From Oscillospiraceae bacterium (lineage in GTDB: Bacteria > Bacillota_A > Clostridia > Oscillospirales > Oscillospiraceae), in the NCBI GenBank assembly GCA_017459865.1, contig JAFUCD010000007.1:1-64000 (forward strand): a stretch of 64,000 bases of DNA, read 5' to 3'. Within the stretch, counting starts at the first letter, position 1. Every line of letters starts with the position of its first letter. Positions 41,376-50,709 of the stretch are shown here, piece by piece. Below the pieces are notes generated by a model that saw nothing but the letters and a program-made list of their open reading frames with translations, made no database searches and had not been told where the DNA came from. The translations under genes were made by a program, and so were the position numbers.

Positions 41376-42589
41376 GCACGCAGCGCCGCTTTTTTACGGT
41401 CTCTGAGATCACGACGCACATCAAGGGGGTCCTGGAGCATGATCCGGTCCTGGACCGTGTGAGCGTAAGCGGAGAGATCTCCAATTACAAGGTTTACCCC
41501 TCGGGCCACCACTATTTTTCGCTGAAGGACGCGGAGAGCAGTCTGCGCTGTGTGATGTTTCGCAGCAGCGCGCAGCGCTTGCGGTTTCGTCCGGAAAACG
41601 GCATGAGCGTGGTCGCCTCCGGGAGCGTTGTGGTCTACCAGCGCGACGGCGCCTATCAGCTCAATTGCACTTCGCTCCTTCCCACCGGGACAGGGGATTT
41701 GTTCATGGCTTTTGAGCAGCTCAAGAACCGCCTTGCGCTGGAGGGGCTGTTTGACGCGGACCACAAAAAACCGATCCCGCGCTATCCAGCCAGGATCGCT
41801 GTGATCACTTCCTCTGCCGGCGCCGCCGTACGGGATATTCTGCGGATCCTGAAGGCGCGCTGGCCCTCCAGCGAGGTCCTGCTGCTGCCTGTGCGCGTGC
41901 AGGGCTTCGAAGCTCCGGCGGAGATCGCCGGAGCGATTCGATATGCCAATCAATGGAGGCTGGCGGATCTGATCATCACGGGACGTGGCGGCGGCTCTAT
42001 GGAGGATCTTTGGGCATTCAATGATGAGGGCGTCGCGCGCGCGATCTACGCGTCACAGATCCCGGTGATCTCAGCGGTCGGACATGAACCGGACTTCACG
42101 ATCTCAGATTTTGTTGCGGATCTGCGCGCTGCCACGCCGTCAAACGCAGCGGAGCTTGCTGTCCCGGATCAAAATGAGCTCCGCAGCGCTCTGGAGGATC
42201 GCAGAGCGCATCTGACACATTCGATGCAGCAGCTTCTGCAGCAGCATAAGGCGCTTTTGCACTCCTATGCGCAGCGGCGCGTTCTGACCGATCCCGCCGA
42301 TTATGTTGCCATGAAACGGATGGATCTGGATCGTGTTCAAAAAGACCTGATCCATGCTGCGGCGGGACAGGTACAGCTGCACCGCAGCGAAATTGCAAGA
42401 CAGGCCGCTGCACTCGATGCGCTCAGTCCGCTGAAGGTTTTGTCGCGCGGCTATGCAGCGGCGTTTGACGCTTCCGGCGCTGCGCTTCGGTCTATTGCGG
42501 ATGTGCAGCCGGAGGATCGGATCCGTGTGCGTTTATCAGACGGATCGCTTGCCTGCACGGTCGATAGCAAGGAGGAACAACATGGATGA
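41372..42589 (+). CDS. xseA: Exodeoxyribonuclease VII large subunit
   Basis: A 405-residue XseA, the catalytic subunit of exonuclease VII, which degrades single-stranded DNA. It has an N-terminal OB fold (VSGEISNYKVYPSGHHYFSLKDA, about 30-52) and the catalytic-domain segments ITSSAGAAVRDIL, GRGGGSMEDLWAFNDE and VGHEPDFTISDFVADLRAATPS. The C-terminal coiled coil is present. It overlaps nusB and xseB, so translation is coupled. Confidence 0.95.
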   Translation: MSTQRRFFTVSEITTHIKGVLEHDPVLDRVSVSGEISNYKVYPSGHHYFSLKDAESSLRCVMFRSSAQRLRFRPENGMSVVASGSVVVYQRDGAYQLNCTSLLPTGTGDLFMAFEQLKNRLALEGLFDADHKKPIPRYPARIAVITSSAGAAVRDILRILKARWPSSEVLLLPVRVQGFEAPAEIAGAIRYANQWRLADLIITGRGGGSMEDLWAFNDEGVARAIYASQIPVISAVGHEPDFTISDFVADLRAATPSNAAELAVPDQNELRSALEDRRAHLTHSMQQLLQQHKALLHSYAQRRVLTDPADYVAMKRMDLDRVQKDLIHAAAGQVQLHRSEIARQAAALDALSPLKVLSRGYAAAFDASGAALRSIADVQPEDRIRVRLSDGSLACTVDSKEEQHG

Positions 42590-42824
42590 GTCCAATCTGA
42601 CATTTGAAGCTGCCATGCAGCGACTCGACGCGATCGTTCGCATGCTCGAGCAGGGAAACGCTCCGCTTGATGCGTCTCTCAGCCTGTTTGAAGAAGGGGC
42701 AGCCCTGCTCAAGCTCTGCAACGGTATGCTGGACGCCGCCGAGCAAAAGGTCACTCTGCTGCAAAAGGGACCGGACGGCGCTCCTGTCGGCACGCCGTTT
42801 GTCTCTGAGGACACCGCGGAATAA
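42582..42824 (+). CDS. xseB: Exodeoxyribonuclease VII small subunit
   Basis: An 80-residue XseB: LTFEAAMQRLDAIVRMLEQGNAPLDASLSLFEEGAALLK is the family core, two helices that bind the XseA coiled coil. Overlaps xseA by eight bases, with GGAGG upstream inside xseA. Confidence 0.93.
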   Translation: MDESNLTFEAAMQRLDAIVRMLEQGNAPLDASLSLFEEGAALLKLCNGMLDAAEQKVTLLQKGPDGAPVGTPFVSEDTAE

Positions 42825-42845
42825 AGATCAGGACGGGAAACGAAC

Positions 42846-43727
42846 ATGCATGATTTTCAAAACGAATACAACGCGTTGAAGCAGCGCGTCGATCAGGCGC
42901 TTGCTGCGTCCTTTGATATCCCGGACGCGCCGCATCATGTGCTTCTGGAAGCCATGCGCTACAGCCTCAACGCCGGCGGCAAACGTCTGCGTCCGGTTTT
43001 GGTCCTTGCGTTCTGCCGCGCCTGCGGCGGAGACGTCGAACAGGCGCTTCCGGTCGCCTGCGCGATCGAGATGGTCCACACCTATTCTCTGATCCATGAT
43101 GACCTGCCGTGTATGGACAACGATGATCTGCGCCGCGGAAAGCCCACGAATCATATCATCTACGGCGAATGCACTGCCACGCTTGCCGGTGACGCGCTTC
43201 AGGCGGAGGCGTTTCGAACAATTCTTTCAGCACCGCTCCCGTCTGAGGTTCGGGCAGAGTGCGCGCGGCTGCTCTCTGAAGCCGCCGGGATCGAGGGCAT
43301 CTGCGGCGGACAGCAGCTGGACATGGAGGGCGAGGGAAAGCCGCTCACGCGTGAGGAGCTCCTGCAGATCCACAAGCGAAAGACCGCATCCATGCTGGTT
43401 GCCGCATGCCGGATGGGCATTGCCTGCGGACAGGGAAGCGAAGAACAGATCGATGCCGCCAATCGTTATGCCGAAGCGCTGGGTCTGGCATTCCAGATCC
43501 GCGACGACATGCTCGACCAGATCAGCACCGAGGCCGAGCTCGGAAAGCCCATCGGCTCTGATGCGCAGGAGCAGAAGACCACCTTCATGTCGCTCTATGG
43601 GCTGGAGCAATGTGAACGCGAGGTCCACGCCCTTACCGAAGCCGCGGTCAAAGCTGTGGAAGGCCGATTTGAGAACGCCGTTTTTCTGCAGACGCTTGCC
43701 CGGTCCATGGAGAACAGAAGAAGCTGA
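42846..43727 (+). CDS. ispA: Polyprenyl synthetase (farnesyl diphosphate synthase type)
   Basis: A 293-residue trans-isoprenyl diphosphate synthase. The first aspartate-rich motif is DDLPCMDNDD (about 81-90) and the second is DDMLDQISTE (about 220), with the upstream GGKRLRP lysine/arginine motif. Spacing in the first motif is that of short-chain FPP/GGPP synthases. Its location between xseB and dxs matches the conserved isoprenoid cluster. Confidence 0.93.
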   Translation: MHDFQNEYNALKQRVDQALAASFDIPDAPHHVLLEAMRYSLNAGGKRLRPVLVLAFCRACGGDVEQALPVACAIEMVHTYSLIHDDLPCMDNDDLRRGKPTNHIIYGECTATLAGDALQAEAFRTILSAPLPSEVRAECARLLSEAAGIEGICGGQQLDMEGEGKPLTREELLQIHKRKTASMLVAACRMGIACGQGSEEQIDAANRYAEALGLAFQIRDDMLDQISTEAELGKPIGSDAQEQKTTFMSLYGLEQCEREVHALTEAAVKAVEGRFENAVFLQTLARSMENRRS

Positions 43728-43746
43728 TTCTCTTGTGAAAATGCAT

Positions 43747-43786
43747 AAAATGCCGCCATTCTATTGTAATGCGCGGCATTTTTTGA
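43747..43786 (+). terminator. Terminator between ispA and dxs
   Basis: AAAATGCCGC (43747-43756) pairs with GCGGCATTTT (43773-43782), followed by more Ts. A TATAAT at 43792-43797 may be the -10 of a dxs promoter, but I see no -35. Confidence 0.75.
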
Positions 43787-43830
43787 TATAGTATAATCGC
43801 GTTTTTTTAAATGAACGAGAGGTAATTAAC

Positions 43831-45684
43831 TTGTATTTGTTAGATCAAATCCATTCTCCGGAGGATGTGCAAAAGCTTCCTGCGGAGCAGCTCTCGCAGC
43901 TTTGCGAGGAGATCCGCGCCTTTCTGGTGGAAAATGTTTCGAAAACCGGCGGGCATTTGGCCTCCAACCTCGGCGCGGTAGAGCTTACAGTCGCGATCCA
44001 TCGCGTTTATCATACGGAGCGTGATCGACTCCTGTTCGACGTCGGTCACCAGAGCTATGTCCACAAGCTGCTGACCGGGCGAAAGGATGATTTCAAGACG
44101 CTGCGCCAATATGGCGGGATGGCGGGTTTTCCGAAGCCTGCCGAGAGCGTGCACGACGCGTTCGTCGCCGGACACGCCTCCACCTCGATCTCCGTCGCAC
44201 TCGGCATGGCGCGCGCCCGCACGATCACAAAAGCGGATTATGACGTCGTCGCTTTGATCGGCGACGGCGCGCTGACCGGCGGACTGGCGTATGAGGGCCT
44301 TTCTGACGCGGGACAGAGCGGGGAGCCGCTCGTGATCATTCTCAACGATAATGGAATGTCCATCCACAAAAATGTCGGCGGCATTGCGACGCTTCTGTCC
44401 AAGCAGCGTGTCATGCCCTCGTATCTGCGCTTCAAGCAGGCTTACCGGGACACCGTCGGACATATCAAGCCGCTCTATAACGCGCTGCACCACGTAAAGG
44501 AGAGCCTGAAGGAGACGGTCCTGCCGGACAACATCTTTGATGATATGGGCTTTTATTATATTGGCCCTGTCGACGGACACGATGAGCAGGAGGTCGAGCG
44601 CGTTCTGCGGTGGGCGCGCGATCTGCGTCAGCCCGTATTGCTCCATGTGATCACAAAAAAGGGCAAGGGCATCCGCTATACGGAAGCCCATCCCGAGCGT
44701 TATCATGGCGTGGGCACGTTCGATCCGCTGACGGGAAAGCTGCCCGCGGCAAAACGCACATTCTCCGACGCCTTCGGCGACGCGATGCTGGAGCTTGCTC
44801 AGGCGGATCCGAATCTCGTTGCCATGACTGCGGCAATGGCAAGCGGGACCGGGCTGGAGACCTTTTCGCAGCGGTTCCCGGAGCGCTTTTTCGATGTCGG
44901 TATCGCAGAAGGGCATGCCGTCACGATGTCGGCTGCCATGGCAAAGCAGGGGCTTCGTCCGGTTTTTGCTGTCTATTCGAGCTTCCTGCAGCGCAGCTAT
45001 GACATGCTGCTTCATGATGTGGCGCTGCAGTCGCTGCATGTGGTCCTCGGGATCGATCGCGGCGGGATCGTCGGCAATGACGGCGATACGCACAACGGCT
45101 GCTTTGACGTGAGTTATCTCAGCTCTGTGCCGGGCATGACCTTATATTGTCCGTCGAACTACGCTGAGCTTCGGCAAATGCTTCGCCTTGCCGTATATGA
45201 CACCGCCGGACCGGCTGCGGTCCGTTATCCTCGCGGTGGGGAAGGCGCATATCAGGAGCTGCACACCGATCCTGTGACCGAGCTTCGTCATGGATCGGAT
45301 GTCACGATCGTGACCTATGGCATTTTGATCAATGAAGCGCTTGCCGCCGCGGATCGGCTTGCGGAAGCCGGGATCTCTGCTTCGGTCCTGAAGCTCGGGC
45401 GCGTGCTGCCGTTGGATACCGAGGCCGTGCTGGCGTCTCTCCGGGAGACCGGACGCCTGATCACGGTTGAAGATGTTTGCGCCGATGACTGCGTCGGACA
45501 GAAGCTCCTCGCCGCCTGTGCACGGGAGGGGGTTGCCCTTCGAGCCTCCCGACTTCTGAATCTCGGCTCCGGCATCGTTCCGCACGGCTCTGTCGGGATC
45601 CTGATGGAAAAATATGCGCTGGACAGCCGCGGCATCACAGAGGCTGCGCTCGCATTGTGTGCCGGGGACGGTGACAACGCATGA
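43831..45684 (+). CDS. dxs: 1-deoxy-D-xylulose-5-phosphate synthase
   Basis: A 617-residue thiamine-diphosphate enzyme joining pyruvate and glyceraldehyde-3-phosphate, the first step of the non-mevalonate isoprenoid route. Key segments are HLASNLGAVELTVAIHRVY, the thiamine motif GDGALTGGLAYEGL, NDNGMSIHKNVGG and the transketolase-type DRGGIVGNDGDTHNG. A TTG start at 43831 follows GAGAGGTAA. Ends four bases into tlyA. Confidence 0.96.
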   Translation: MYLLDQIHSPEDVQKLPAEQLSQLCEEIRAFLVENVSKTGGHLASNLGAVELTVAIHRVYHTERDRLLFDVGHQSYVHKLLTGRKDDFKTLRQYGGMAGFPKPAESVHDAFVAGHASTSISVALGMARARTITKADYDVVALIGDGALTGGLAYEGLSDAGQSGEPLVIILNDNGMSIHKNVGGIATLLSKQRVMPSYLRFKQAYRDTVGHIKPLYNALHHVKESLKETVLPDNIFDDMGFYYIGPVDGHDEQEVERVLRWARDLRQPVLLHVITKKGKGIRYTEAHPERYHGVGTFDPLTGKLPAAKRTFSDAFGDAMLELAQADPNLVAMTAAMASGTGLETFSQRFPERFFDVGIAEGHAVTMSAAMAKQGLRPVFAVYSSFLQRSYDMLLHDVALQSLHVVLGIDRGGIVGNDGDTHNGCFDVSYLSSVPGMTLYCPSNYAELRQMLRLAVYDTAGPAAVRYPRGGEGAYQELHTDPVTELRHGSDVTIVTYGILINEALAAADRLAEAGISASVLKLGRVLPLDTEAVLASLRETGRLITVEDVCADDCVGQKLLAACAREGVALRASRLLNLGSGIVPHGSVGILMEKYALDSRGITEAALALCAGDGDNA

Positions 45685-46484
45685 AGAAAATCAGACTCGA
45701 TCAGCTGGTCTATGATCTCGGGCTGACGGAAAGCCGCGAGCGGGCAAAAACGACCGTCATGAGCGGACTGGTCTATGTCAACGGACAGAAGGCCGATAAG
45801 CCCGGCATGCAGGTCCTTCCGGACGCGAAGGTCGAGGTGCGTGGAAATGCACTTCCCTATGTCAGCCGCGGCGGCTTTAAGCTGGAAAAAGCGCTGCAGG
45901 TGTTTCCGATCGACCCAAGCGGGAAGGTCTGTATCGACTGCGGCGCCTCGACCGGCGGCTTTACGGATGTGCTGCTGCAAAACGGTGCGGCGAAGGTCTA
46001 TGCGGTCGATGTGGGCTACGGACAACTCGCATGGAGCCTGCGCAACGATCCGCGGGTCGTCTCCATGGAGCGCACAAACGTCCGTTATATTACAAGTGAA
46101 CAGATCCCCGAACCTTTGGATCTCGCCGTGATGGATCTGTCTTTTATTTCTGTTGAGCTGATCCTTCCGGCGGTCTGCCCGCTGCTGAAGGATGACGCGG
46201 ACGTGGTCTGTCTCATCAAGCCGCAGTTCGAAGCCGGACGGGAAGAGGTCGGCAAAAAAGGCGTGGTCCGTGACAGCGCCGTGCATCTCAAGGTCATCCG
46301 GCGCATTCTGGACGTTGTGCCGCAGATCGGTTTTTCGGCTGTGGGACTGGATTTTTCGCCCATCCGCGGGCCGGAGGGGAACATCGAGTATCTCTGTCAT
46401 CTGCGCAAGGGCGTCCATAGCGCGCAGCTTCCGGATCCGGCGGACATCGTCGCCCGCTCTCATGAATCATTAGAAAAAAGGTGA
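45681..46484 (+). CDS. tlyA: TlyA family rRNA 2'-O-methyltransferase
   Basis: A 267-residue TlyA/YqxC protein: an N-terminal S4 RNA-binding domain (about 1-60) and an FtsJ-type Rossmann methyltransferase (YVSRGGFKLEKAL, IDCGASTGGFTDVLLQNGA, AVMDLSFISVELILP). In mycobacteria TlyA methylates 16S and 23S rRNA. The dxs-tlyA-nadK-argR-recN order is conserved in Clostridia. Overlaps dxs by four bases. Confidence 0.93.
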   Translation: MKKIRLDQLVYDLGLTESRERAKTTVMSGLVYVNGQKADKPGMQVLPDAKVEVRGNALPYVSRGGFKLEKALQVFPIDPSGKVCIDCGASTGGFTDVLLQNGAAKVYAVDVGYGQLAWSLRNDPRVVSMERTNVRYITSEQIPEPLDLAVMDLSFISVELILPAVCPLLKDDADVVCLIKPQFEAGREEVGKKGVVRDSAVHLKVIRRILDVVPQIGFSAVGLDFSPIRGPEGNIEYLCHLRKGVHSAQLPDPADIVARSHESLEKR

Positions 46485-46489
46485 TTGTT

Positions 46490-47362
46490 TTGCGCGATCT
46501 GATCCTTATCGCCGCAAACCCGTTTCGAGACACGGACTATCAGACCTCAAAGACGATTTATAACATGCTGCAGGACGCGGGACACCGATGCTGTATCTGC
46601 CCGATTTTTTCGGATAACCTGACGCCGACGGCGCTGATCGATTATTGCGTTTCCGACCTGACCGAGATCGCGCCCGAAGCGAAGCTTGCGGTGGCGCTGG
46701 GCGGCGACGGGACGATCCTGTATGTCGCCGACAGACTGCGTCGTCTGGAGATCCCGATCGCCGGGATCAATCTCGGCGGCAAGGGCTTTCTGACCGCACT
46801 GGAGGCGGACGAGACCGAGCGCCTGCTTCGGATCGCGGAGGGCTCTTATTCCGTCAGCAGACGCATGATGCTGGAGGTCACGCTGATCCGGAACGGGGAG
46901 ACGATCTTCTGCCAAAGCGTGCTGAACGATGTGGTCGTTCACGGCGCGCACGCGGAGTGCATCGGGATCCTCGCAAAGTGCAATGACATCCCCATCACGC
47001 ATTTTGCCGGAGACGGCATCATCGTCGCGACGCCGACCGGCTCCACGGCATATTCCATGTCTGCCGGCGGACCCATCGTTGAGCCGGACAATGAAAATAT
47101 ACTCGTCATTCCGATCTGCCCGCACACCATGGCGGCAAAGTCCTATGTGCTGCTGCCGACGCGCACGGTCGTTATCGAACCGGAGCGTATCCATGACCGC
47201 CCTGCGATTCTCTCGGCGGACGGCAACAGGGGGATCCCGCTGATGAGCGGCGATCAGATCTGCGTCAGGCGATCAGAGCGCTCGATCCTGCTTGTGGAGA
47301 CCGGCGCAAAAAGCTTTTTTGACCGCGCATTTGAAAAACTATCCGGATACGGAGAAGGCTAG
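46490..47362 (+). CDS. nadK: NAD kinase
   Basis: A 290-residue NAD kinase that makes NADP from NAD. It shows GGDGT (71-75), NLGGKGFL (usually NLGxxGFL), NDVVVHGA (the NE/ND motif) and TPTGSTAYSMSAGGPIV. The TTG start at 46490 has AAAAGGTGAT upstream; a GTG nine bases earlier overlaps tlyA and lacks such a site. Confidence 0.93.
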   Translation: MRDLILIAANPFRDTDYQTSKTIYNMLQDAGHRCCICPIFSDNLTPTALIDYCVSDLTEIAPEAKLAVALGGDGTILYVADRLRRLEIPIAGINLGGKGFLTALEADETERLLRIAEGSYSVSRRMMLEVTLIRNGETIFCQSVLNDVVVHGAHAECIGILAKCNDIPITHFAGDGIIVATPTGSTAYSMSAGGPIVEPDNENILVIPICPHTMAAKSYVLLPTRTVVIEPERIHDRPAILSADGNRGIPLMSGDQICVRRSERSILLVETGAKSFFDRAFEKLSGYGEG

Positions 47363-47374
47363 GAAGAGAAAATT

Positions 47375-47827
47375 ATGATGAAATCAACCCGTCAGAACGT
47401 CATCCTTTCGATCATTGAAAAGGAAGACATCGAAACCCAGAATCAACTAATGGAGGCGCTTGCGAAACGTGGTATCACCAGCACGCAGGCCACGCTCTCG
47501 CGCGATATTCGGGAGCTGCACCTTGTGAAGACCATGACGCCGACCGGCATCTACCGCTACACGGTGCCAGCCAAGAACGAAAAGCCGGTACACGATGAAC
47601 GCCTGCGTAAGATTTTTCGCGAGAGTGTCACGCATCACACTTCAGCGCAGAATATCATCGTTCTGAAGACGCTTCCCGGACTTGCCGGCGCTGCGGCTTC
47701 CACGATCGACGGTATGCATATCGAAAGCCTGGCAGGAACGATCGCCGGTGATGATACCGCGCTTTTGATCATGCAGGATGCCGAGAGTGCGAAGTCTTTC
47801 TGCAAAGAGATCGATGAGATGCTTTGA
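47375..47827 (+). CDS. argR: Arginine repressor ArgR/AhrC
   Basis: A 150-residue arginine-dependent regulator with an N-terminal winged helix (QNQLMEALAKRGITSTQATLSRDI) and a C-terminal hexamerisation/arginine-binding domain (TLPGLAGAAASTIDGM and GTIAGDDTALLI). It sits between nadK and recN as in Bacillus (ahrC-recN). Two ATGs are adjacent at the start. Confidence 0.95.
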   Translation: MMKSTRQNVILSIIEKEDIETQNQLMEALAKRGITSTQATLSRDIRELHLVKTMTPTGIYRYTVPAKNEKPVHDERLRKIFRESVTHHTSAQNIIVLKTLPGLAGAAASTIDGMHIESLAGTIAGDDTALLIMQDAESAKSFCKEIDEML

Positions 47828-47859
47828 TCATTCGCTGAGCCGACAGGAGGGGACACGGC

Positions 47860-49554
47860 ATGCTCCATGAACTGCATATCGAAAACATAGCTGTGATCGA
47901 GCGTGCGGACGTCACGTTCGGCGAGGGTCTGAATATCCTGACCGGCGAGACCGGCGCGGGCAAATCCATTCTTGTCGACTCTCTGTATGCGGTGTTGGGC
48001 GGCAGAGTGTCCCGGGAGTTGGTCCGCACAGGAGCCCAGAAGGCAGCCGTCTGCGCGACCTTCGATCCGGCGCCCGCGGCTGCGTGGTGTGCCGAGCATG
48101 AGATCGAGCTCGAGGATGAGCTGATCCTGCGTCGTCAGATCTCCGCAGACGGGAAGAGTACCTGCCGTGTCTGCGGCGTGCCGATCCCCGCCTCACAGCT
48201 GCGCGAGCTTGGCGCCCTGCTGCTGGATATCCATGGTCAGAACGACGGGCAGCAGCTCCTGGACGAACGCCGACACCTGGCATACCTCGACGCCTTTGGC
48301 GTCCGTGATGATGAGCTGCAGGCATTTCACGCCGCGTATCAGACGTATGCCGAGCTCTGCAGGGAGCAGGAGACGCTGCGCGGATATGAGGACGAGAAAG
48401 AGCTGCTGACCGAAAGTCTCCGCAGTCAGATCGACGAGCTGACACGCGCGGAGCTGCGTGAAGGGGAAGAGGACGAGCTGACGGAGCGCCGCGATCTGCT
48501 GCGAAATTTTGAGAAGCTGTCCGAGTCGATGGAGCTTGCCTATGACCTGCTGGATGGTCGCGACGACAGCGCGCTTTCTCTGGCGTCTGAGGCCGAGTCC
48601 GCCGCCGATCGCGCCGCTGCGTTTGCATCTGAGCTGTCTAATGTCCCGGCGACCATTCGCGAGGCGACCATGCTGCTGCAGGATGCGGTGGAGACGCTTC
48701 GGGATTATCGCGGAAGTCTGGACTTTTCCGAAGAGGAATATGACCGGATCGAGACACGCCTTTCCCTGCTGCGAAAGCTGCAGCGGAAATACCGAACGGA
48801 TGAAGCCGGCCTGATCCGGAAGCTGGCAGACGCGCAGGAGCGTCTGGACCAGATCGAGTATGCGGATGATCGCTTGATCAAGCTGGAAAAGCTGATCGAT
48901 GTGCAGGAGAAGACTGTGAAGCAGGCTGCCTCTGTGCTCACACAGGTGCGCCGCGCCGCTGCGGCGGAGCTGGAGCGCCAGGTCGTGACGGAGCTTCGCG
49001 CACTTGCGATGCCGGCTGTAAAATTTCAGGTGGAGATCACGCCGGTCGGCGGCTCGCCGGGGTTTCAGAGCTCGGGCGGCGATGTTGTCCGGTTCCTTCT
49101 CTCGGCAAACGCCGGTGAGGCGCCCGGCAGGATCAGCCGCATCGCCTCCGGCGGTGAGCTGAGCCGGATCATGCTCGCGCTGAAAAATGTCTTTGCCATG
49201 CGAGATGCTGTTCCGTCCATGGTTTTTGACGAGGTCGATACCGGCGTGTCCGGCATCGCGGCTCAGCGCGTCGGAGAGAAGCTTGCCGAGCTCTCCGGGA
49301 TCAAGCAGGTCATCTGTATTACACACCTTCCGCAAATCGCGGCGATGGCGGATCACCATTTCCTGATCGAAAAGCATCAGGAGCAGGAGCGTACGCGCAC
49401 CTCGGTTCAGGAGCTTTCGTCTGCCGGACGCGCACAGGAGATCGCGCGTCTGCATGGCGGCGACAATATCACCGAGCTGACGCTTGCAAGCGCCGCCGAA
49501 CAGCTTCGCTCATCCGAAGCGTTCAAGGACAGGATCAACCGGAAAGGAGATTGA
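47860..49554 (+). CDS. recN: DNA repair protein RecN
   Basis: A 564-residue SMC-like ATPase for double-strand-break repair. The N-terminal Walker A GETGAGKSIL (29-38), long coiled coils, the signature RIASGGELSRIMLALK and the Walker B VFDEVDTGVSGIAAQ are all present. In Bacillus and many Clostridia recN is followed by spoIVB and spo0A; here the next gene is a small redox-type protein. Confidence 0.95.
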   Translation: MLHELHIENIAVIERADVTFGEGLNILTGETGAGKSILVDSLYAVLGGRVSRELVRTGAQKAAVCATFDPAPAAAWCAEHEIELEDELILRRQISADGKSTCRVCGVPIPASQLRELGALLLDIHGQNDGQQLLDERRHLAYLDAFGVRDDELQAFHAAYQTYAELCREQETLRGYEDEKELLTESLRSQIDELTRAELREGEEDELTERRDLLRNFEKLSESMELAYDLLDGRDDSALSLASEAESAADRAAAFASELSNVPATIREATMLLQDAVETLRDYRGSLDFSEEEYDRIETRLSLLRKLQRKYRTDEAGLIRKLADAQERLDQIEYADDRLIKLEKLIDVQEKTVKQAASVLTQVRRAAAAELERQVVTELRALAMPAVKFQVEITPVGGSPGFQSSGGDVVRFLLSANAGEAPGRISRIASGGELSRIMLALKNVFAMRDAVPSMVFDEVDTGVSGIAAQRVGEKLAELSGIKQVICITHLPQIAAMADHHFLIEKHQEQERTRTSVQELSSAGRAQEIARLHGGDNITELTLASAAEQLRSSEAFKDRINRKGD

Positions 49555-49557
49555 AGG

Positions 49558-49953
49558 ATGACACGGGAAAAGCTTGCCCAGGATCATCACGCGCAGGGTC
49601 TGAACTGCGCACAATGTGTTTTGCTGTCACTTGCAGATTATACCGGTCTTGACCCCGTGATCGCGCAGAAGGTCGCCAGCGGATTTGGCGGCGGTGTTCG
49701 GTCCGGCGAGATCTGTGGCTGTGTCACAGGCGGCGTGATGGCGATCGGAATGCGGACCGCGCAGTCGGAGACCGCCGATTTGACGCGCGAATTCGTCGCG
49801 GCGTTTCGCGATGTGCATGGCTGCGTCCGCTGTGAGGAGCTTTTGGAGAAGTATGGCGGAAAGGGAAACTGCAATAATATGATCGGCGCAACCGCCGAAG
49901 CCGCTGCAGAGTTTCTTTCTTCCCACGGCATCGATCCGCTGACAGAGGCATAA
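49558..49953 (+). CDS. C_GCAxxG_C_C family redox-type protein
   Basis: A 131-residue cysteine-rich protein. The pattern is NCAQCV (about 18-23), FGGGVRSGEICGCVTGGVMAIG (about 43-64, a variant of GCAxxG) and a C-terminal CVRCEELL...GNCNNM. Such proteins form a redox-active, often export-associated family whose cysteines are conserved; the biochemical role is not settled. It follows recN by three bases and ends at a bidirectional hairpin. Confidence 0.85.
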   Translation: MTREKLAQDHHAQGLNCAQCVLLSLADYTGLDPVIAQKVASGFGGGVRSGEICGCVTGGVMAIGMRTAQSETADLTREFVAAFRDVHGCVRCEELLEKYGGKGNCNNMIGATAEAAAEFLSSHGIDPLTEA

Positions 49954-49956
49954 AAG

Positions 49957-49991
49957 ACACCCGGCTGCAAGCGCTGCTCGCAGCCGGGTGT
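49957..49991. terminator. Bidirectional terminator
   Basis: ACACCCGGCTGC (49957-49968) pairs with GCAGCCGGGTGT (49980-49991). TTTT follows on the minus strand; on the plus strand the downstream region is T-rich but broken. Confidence 0.7.
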
Positions 49992-50010
49992 ATCTGAATA
50001 TTTGTTATTT

Positions 50011-50490
50011 TTACGCTTCCGGCGTCGGCAGCTTGCAGACGTCGACCCAATCCTGTGCCTTGGAATAACGATAGAGCTCATCCAGATCCAGCTCGATCGC
50101 GCTGGAGGGGCTGCCCACAGCGGGGAAGACCGTGGTGAAGCGCTTGAGGGATTCGTCCAGATATACCGGGATACCCTCCTTGCAGCCGAAGGGGCATACG
50201 CCGCCGACCGGATGACCGACGAGCTCGAGCACTTCATCTGCGCTGAGCATCTTTGCCTTCATGTGGAAGCGATCCTTGAACTTGCGGTTGTCGATGCGCG
50301 CGTCGCCTGCAGCGAGGATCAGGATGCAGCCGTCGCCCTGCTTGAAGGAGAGCGTCTTTGCGATGCGTGCTCCCTCAACGCCGACCGCCTGTGCCGCAAG
50401 TTCTACGGTGGCGCTGGAAACTTCAAACTCCTGTACGCGGTCCTCCAGACCGAGCGCACGGAAATAAGCTCTTCCGGTTTCAATGGACAT
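50011..50490 (-). CDS. YbaK/ProX-type aminoacyl-tRNA deacylase domain protein
   Basis: A 159-residue YbaK-fold protein, only distantly similar to the one at 24107. It has IAKTLSFKQGDGCILILAAGDARIDNRKFK, the loop LSADEVLELVGHPVGGVCPFGCKEGIPVYLD and a final SAIELDLDELYRYS, the arrangement of stand-alone prolyl-tRNA editing proteins of the ProX/YeaK kind. It probably removes misacylated amino acids from tRNA. Its promoter is at 50535-50563. Confidence 0.85.
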   Translation of the reverse strand: MSIETGRAYFRALGLEDRVQEFEVSSATVELAAQAVGVEGARIAKTLSFKQGDGCILILAAGDARIDNRKFKDRFHMKAKMLSADEVLELVGHPVGGVCPFGCKEGIPVYLDESLKRFTTVFPAVGSPSSAIELDLDELYRYSKAQDWVDVCKLPTPEA

Positions 50491-50534
50491 GTTTCTATCT
50501 CCTATCTGAACATAGTATTTTTATACTGTAGCGT

Positions 50535-50563
50535 ATCATACTCTAATCTCGTCAAAACGTCAA
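50535..50563 (-). promoter_or_regulatory. SigA promoter of the YbaK/ProX-like gene
   Basis: On the minus strand, TTGACG (50563-50558), 17 bases and TATGAT (50540-50535), 45 bases before the start. Confidence 0.6.
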
Positions 50564-50614
50564 GAATAAATGATAAAAATTGGTGAATTTTGCTAATAAA
50601 CGTGTAATTATTCC

Positions 50615-50643
50615 TTGCTTTTTCCTCTCGTTCGCTGTATAAT
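50615..50643 (+). promoter_or_regulatory. SigA promoter of rpe
   Basis: TTGCTT (50615-50620), 17 bases and TATAAT (50638-50643), about 67 bases before the rpe start. Confidence 0.7.
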
Positions 50644-50709
50644 AAAGAAGTTTTGTTCCAGAACGAAATCATGCGTCCACCGAAAAAATGAATTCACGGA
50701 GATTTTATC

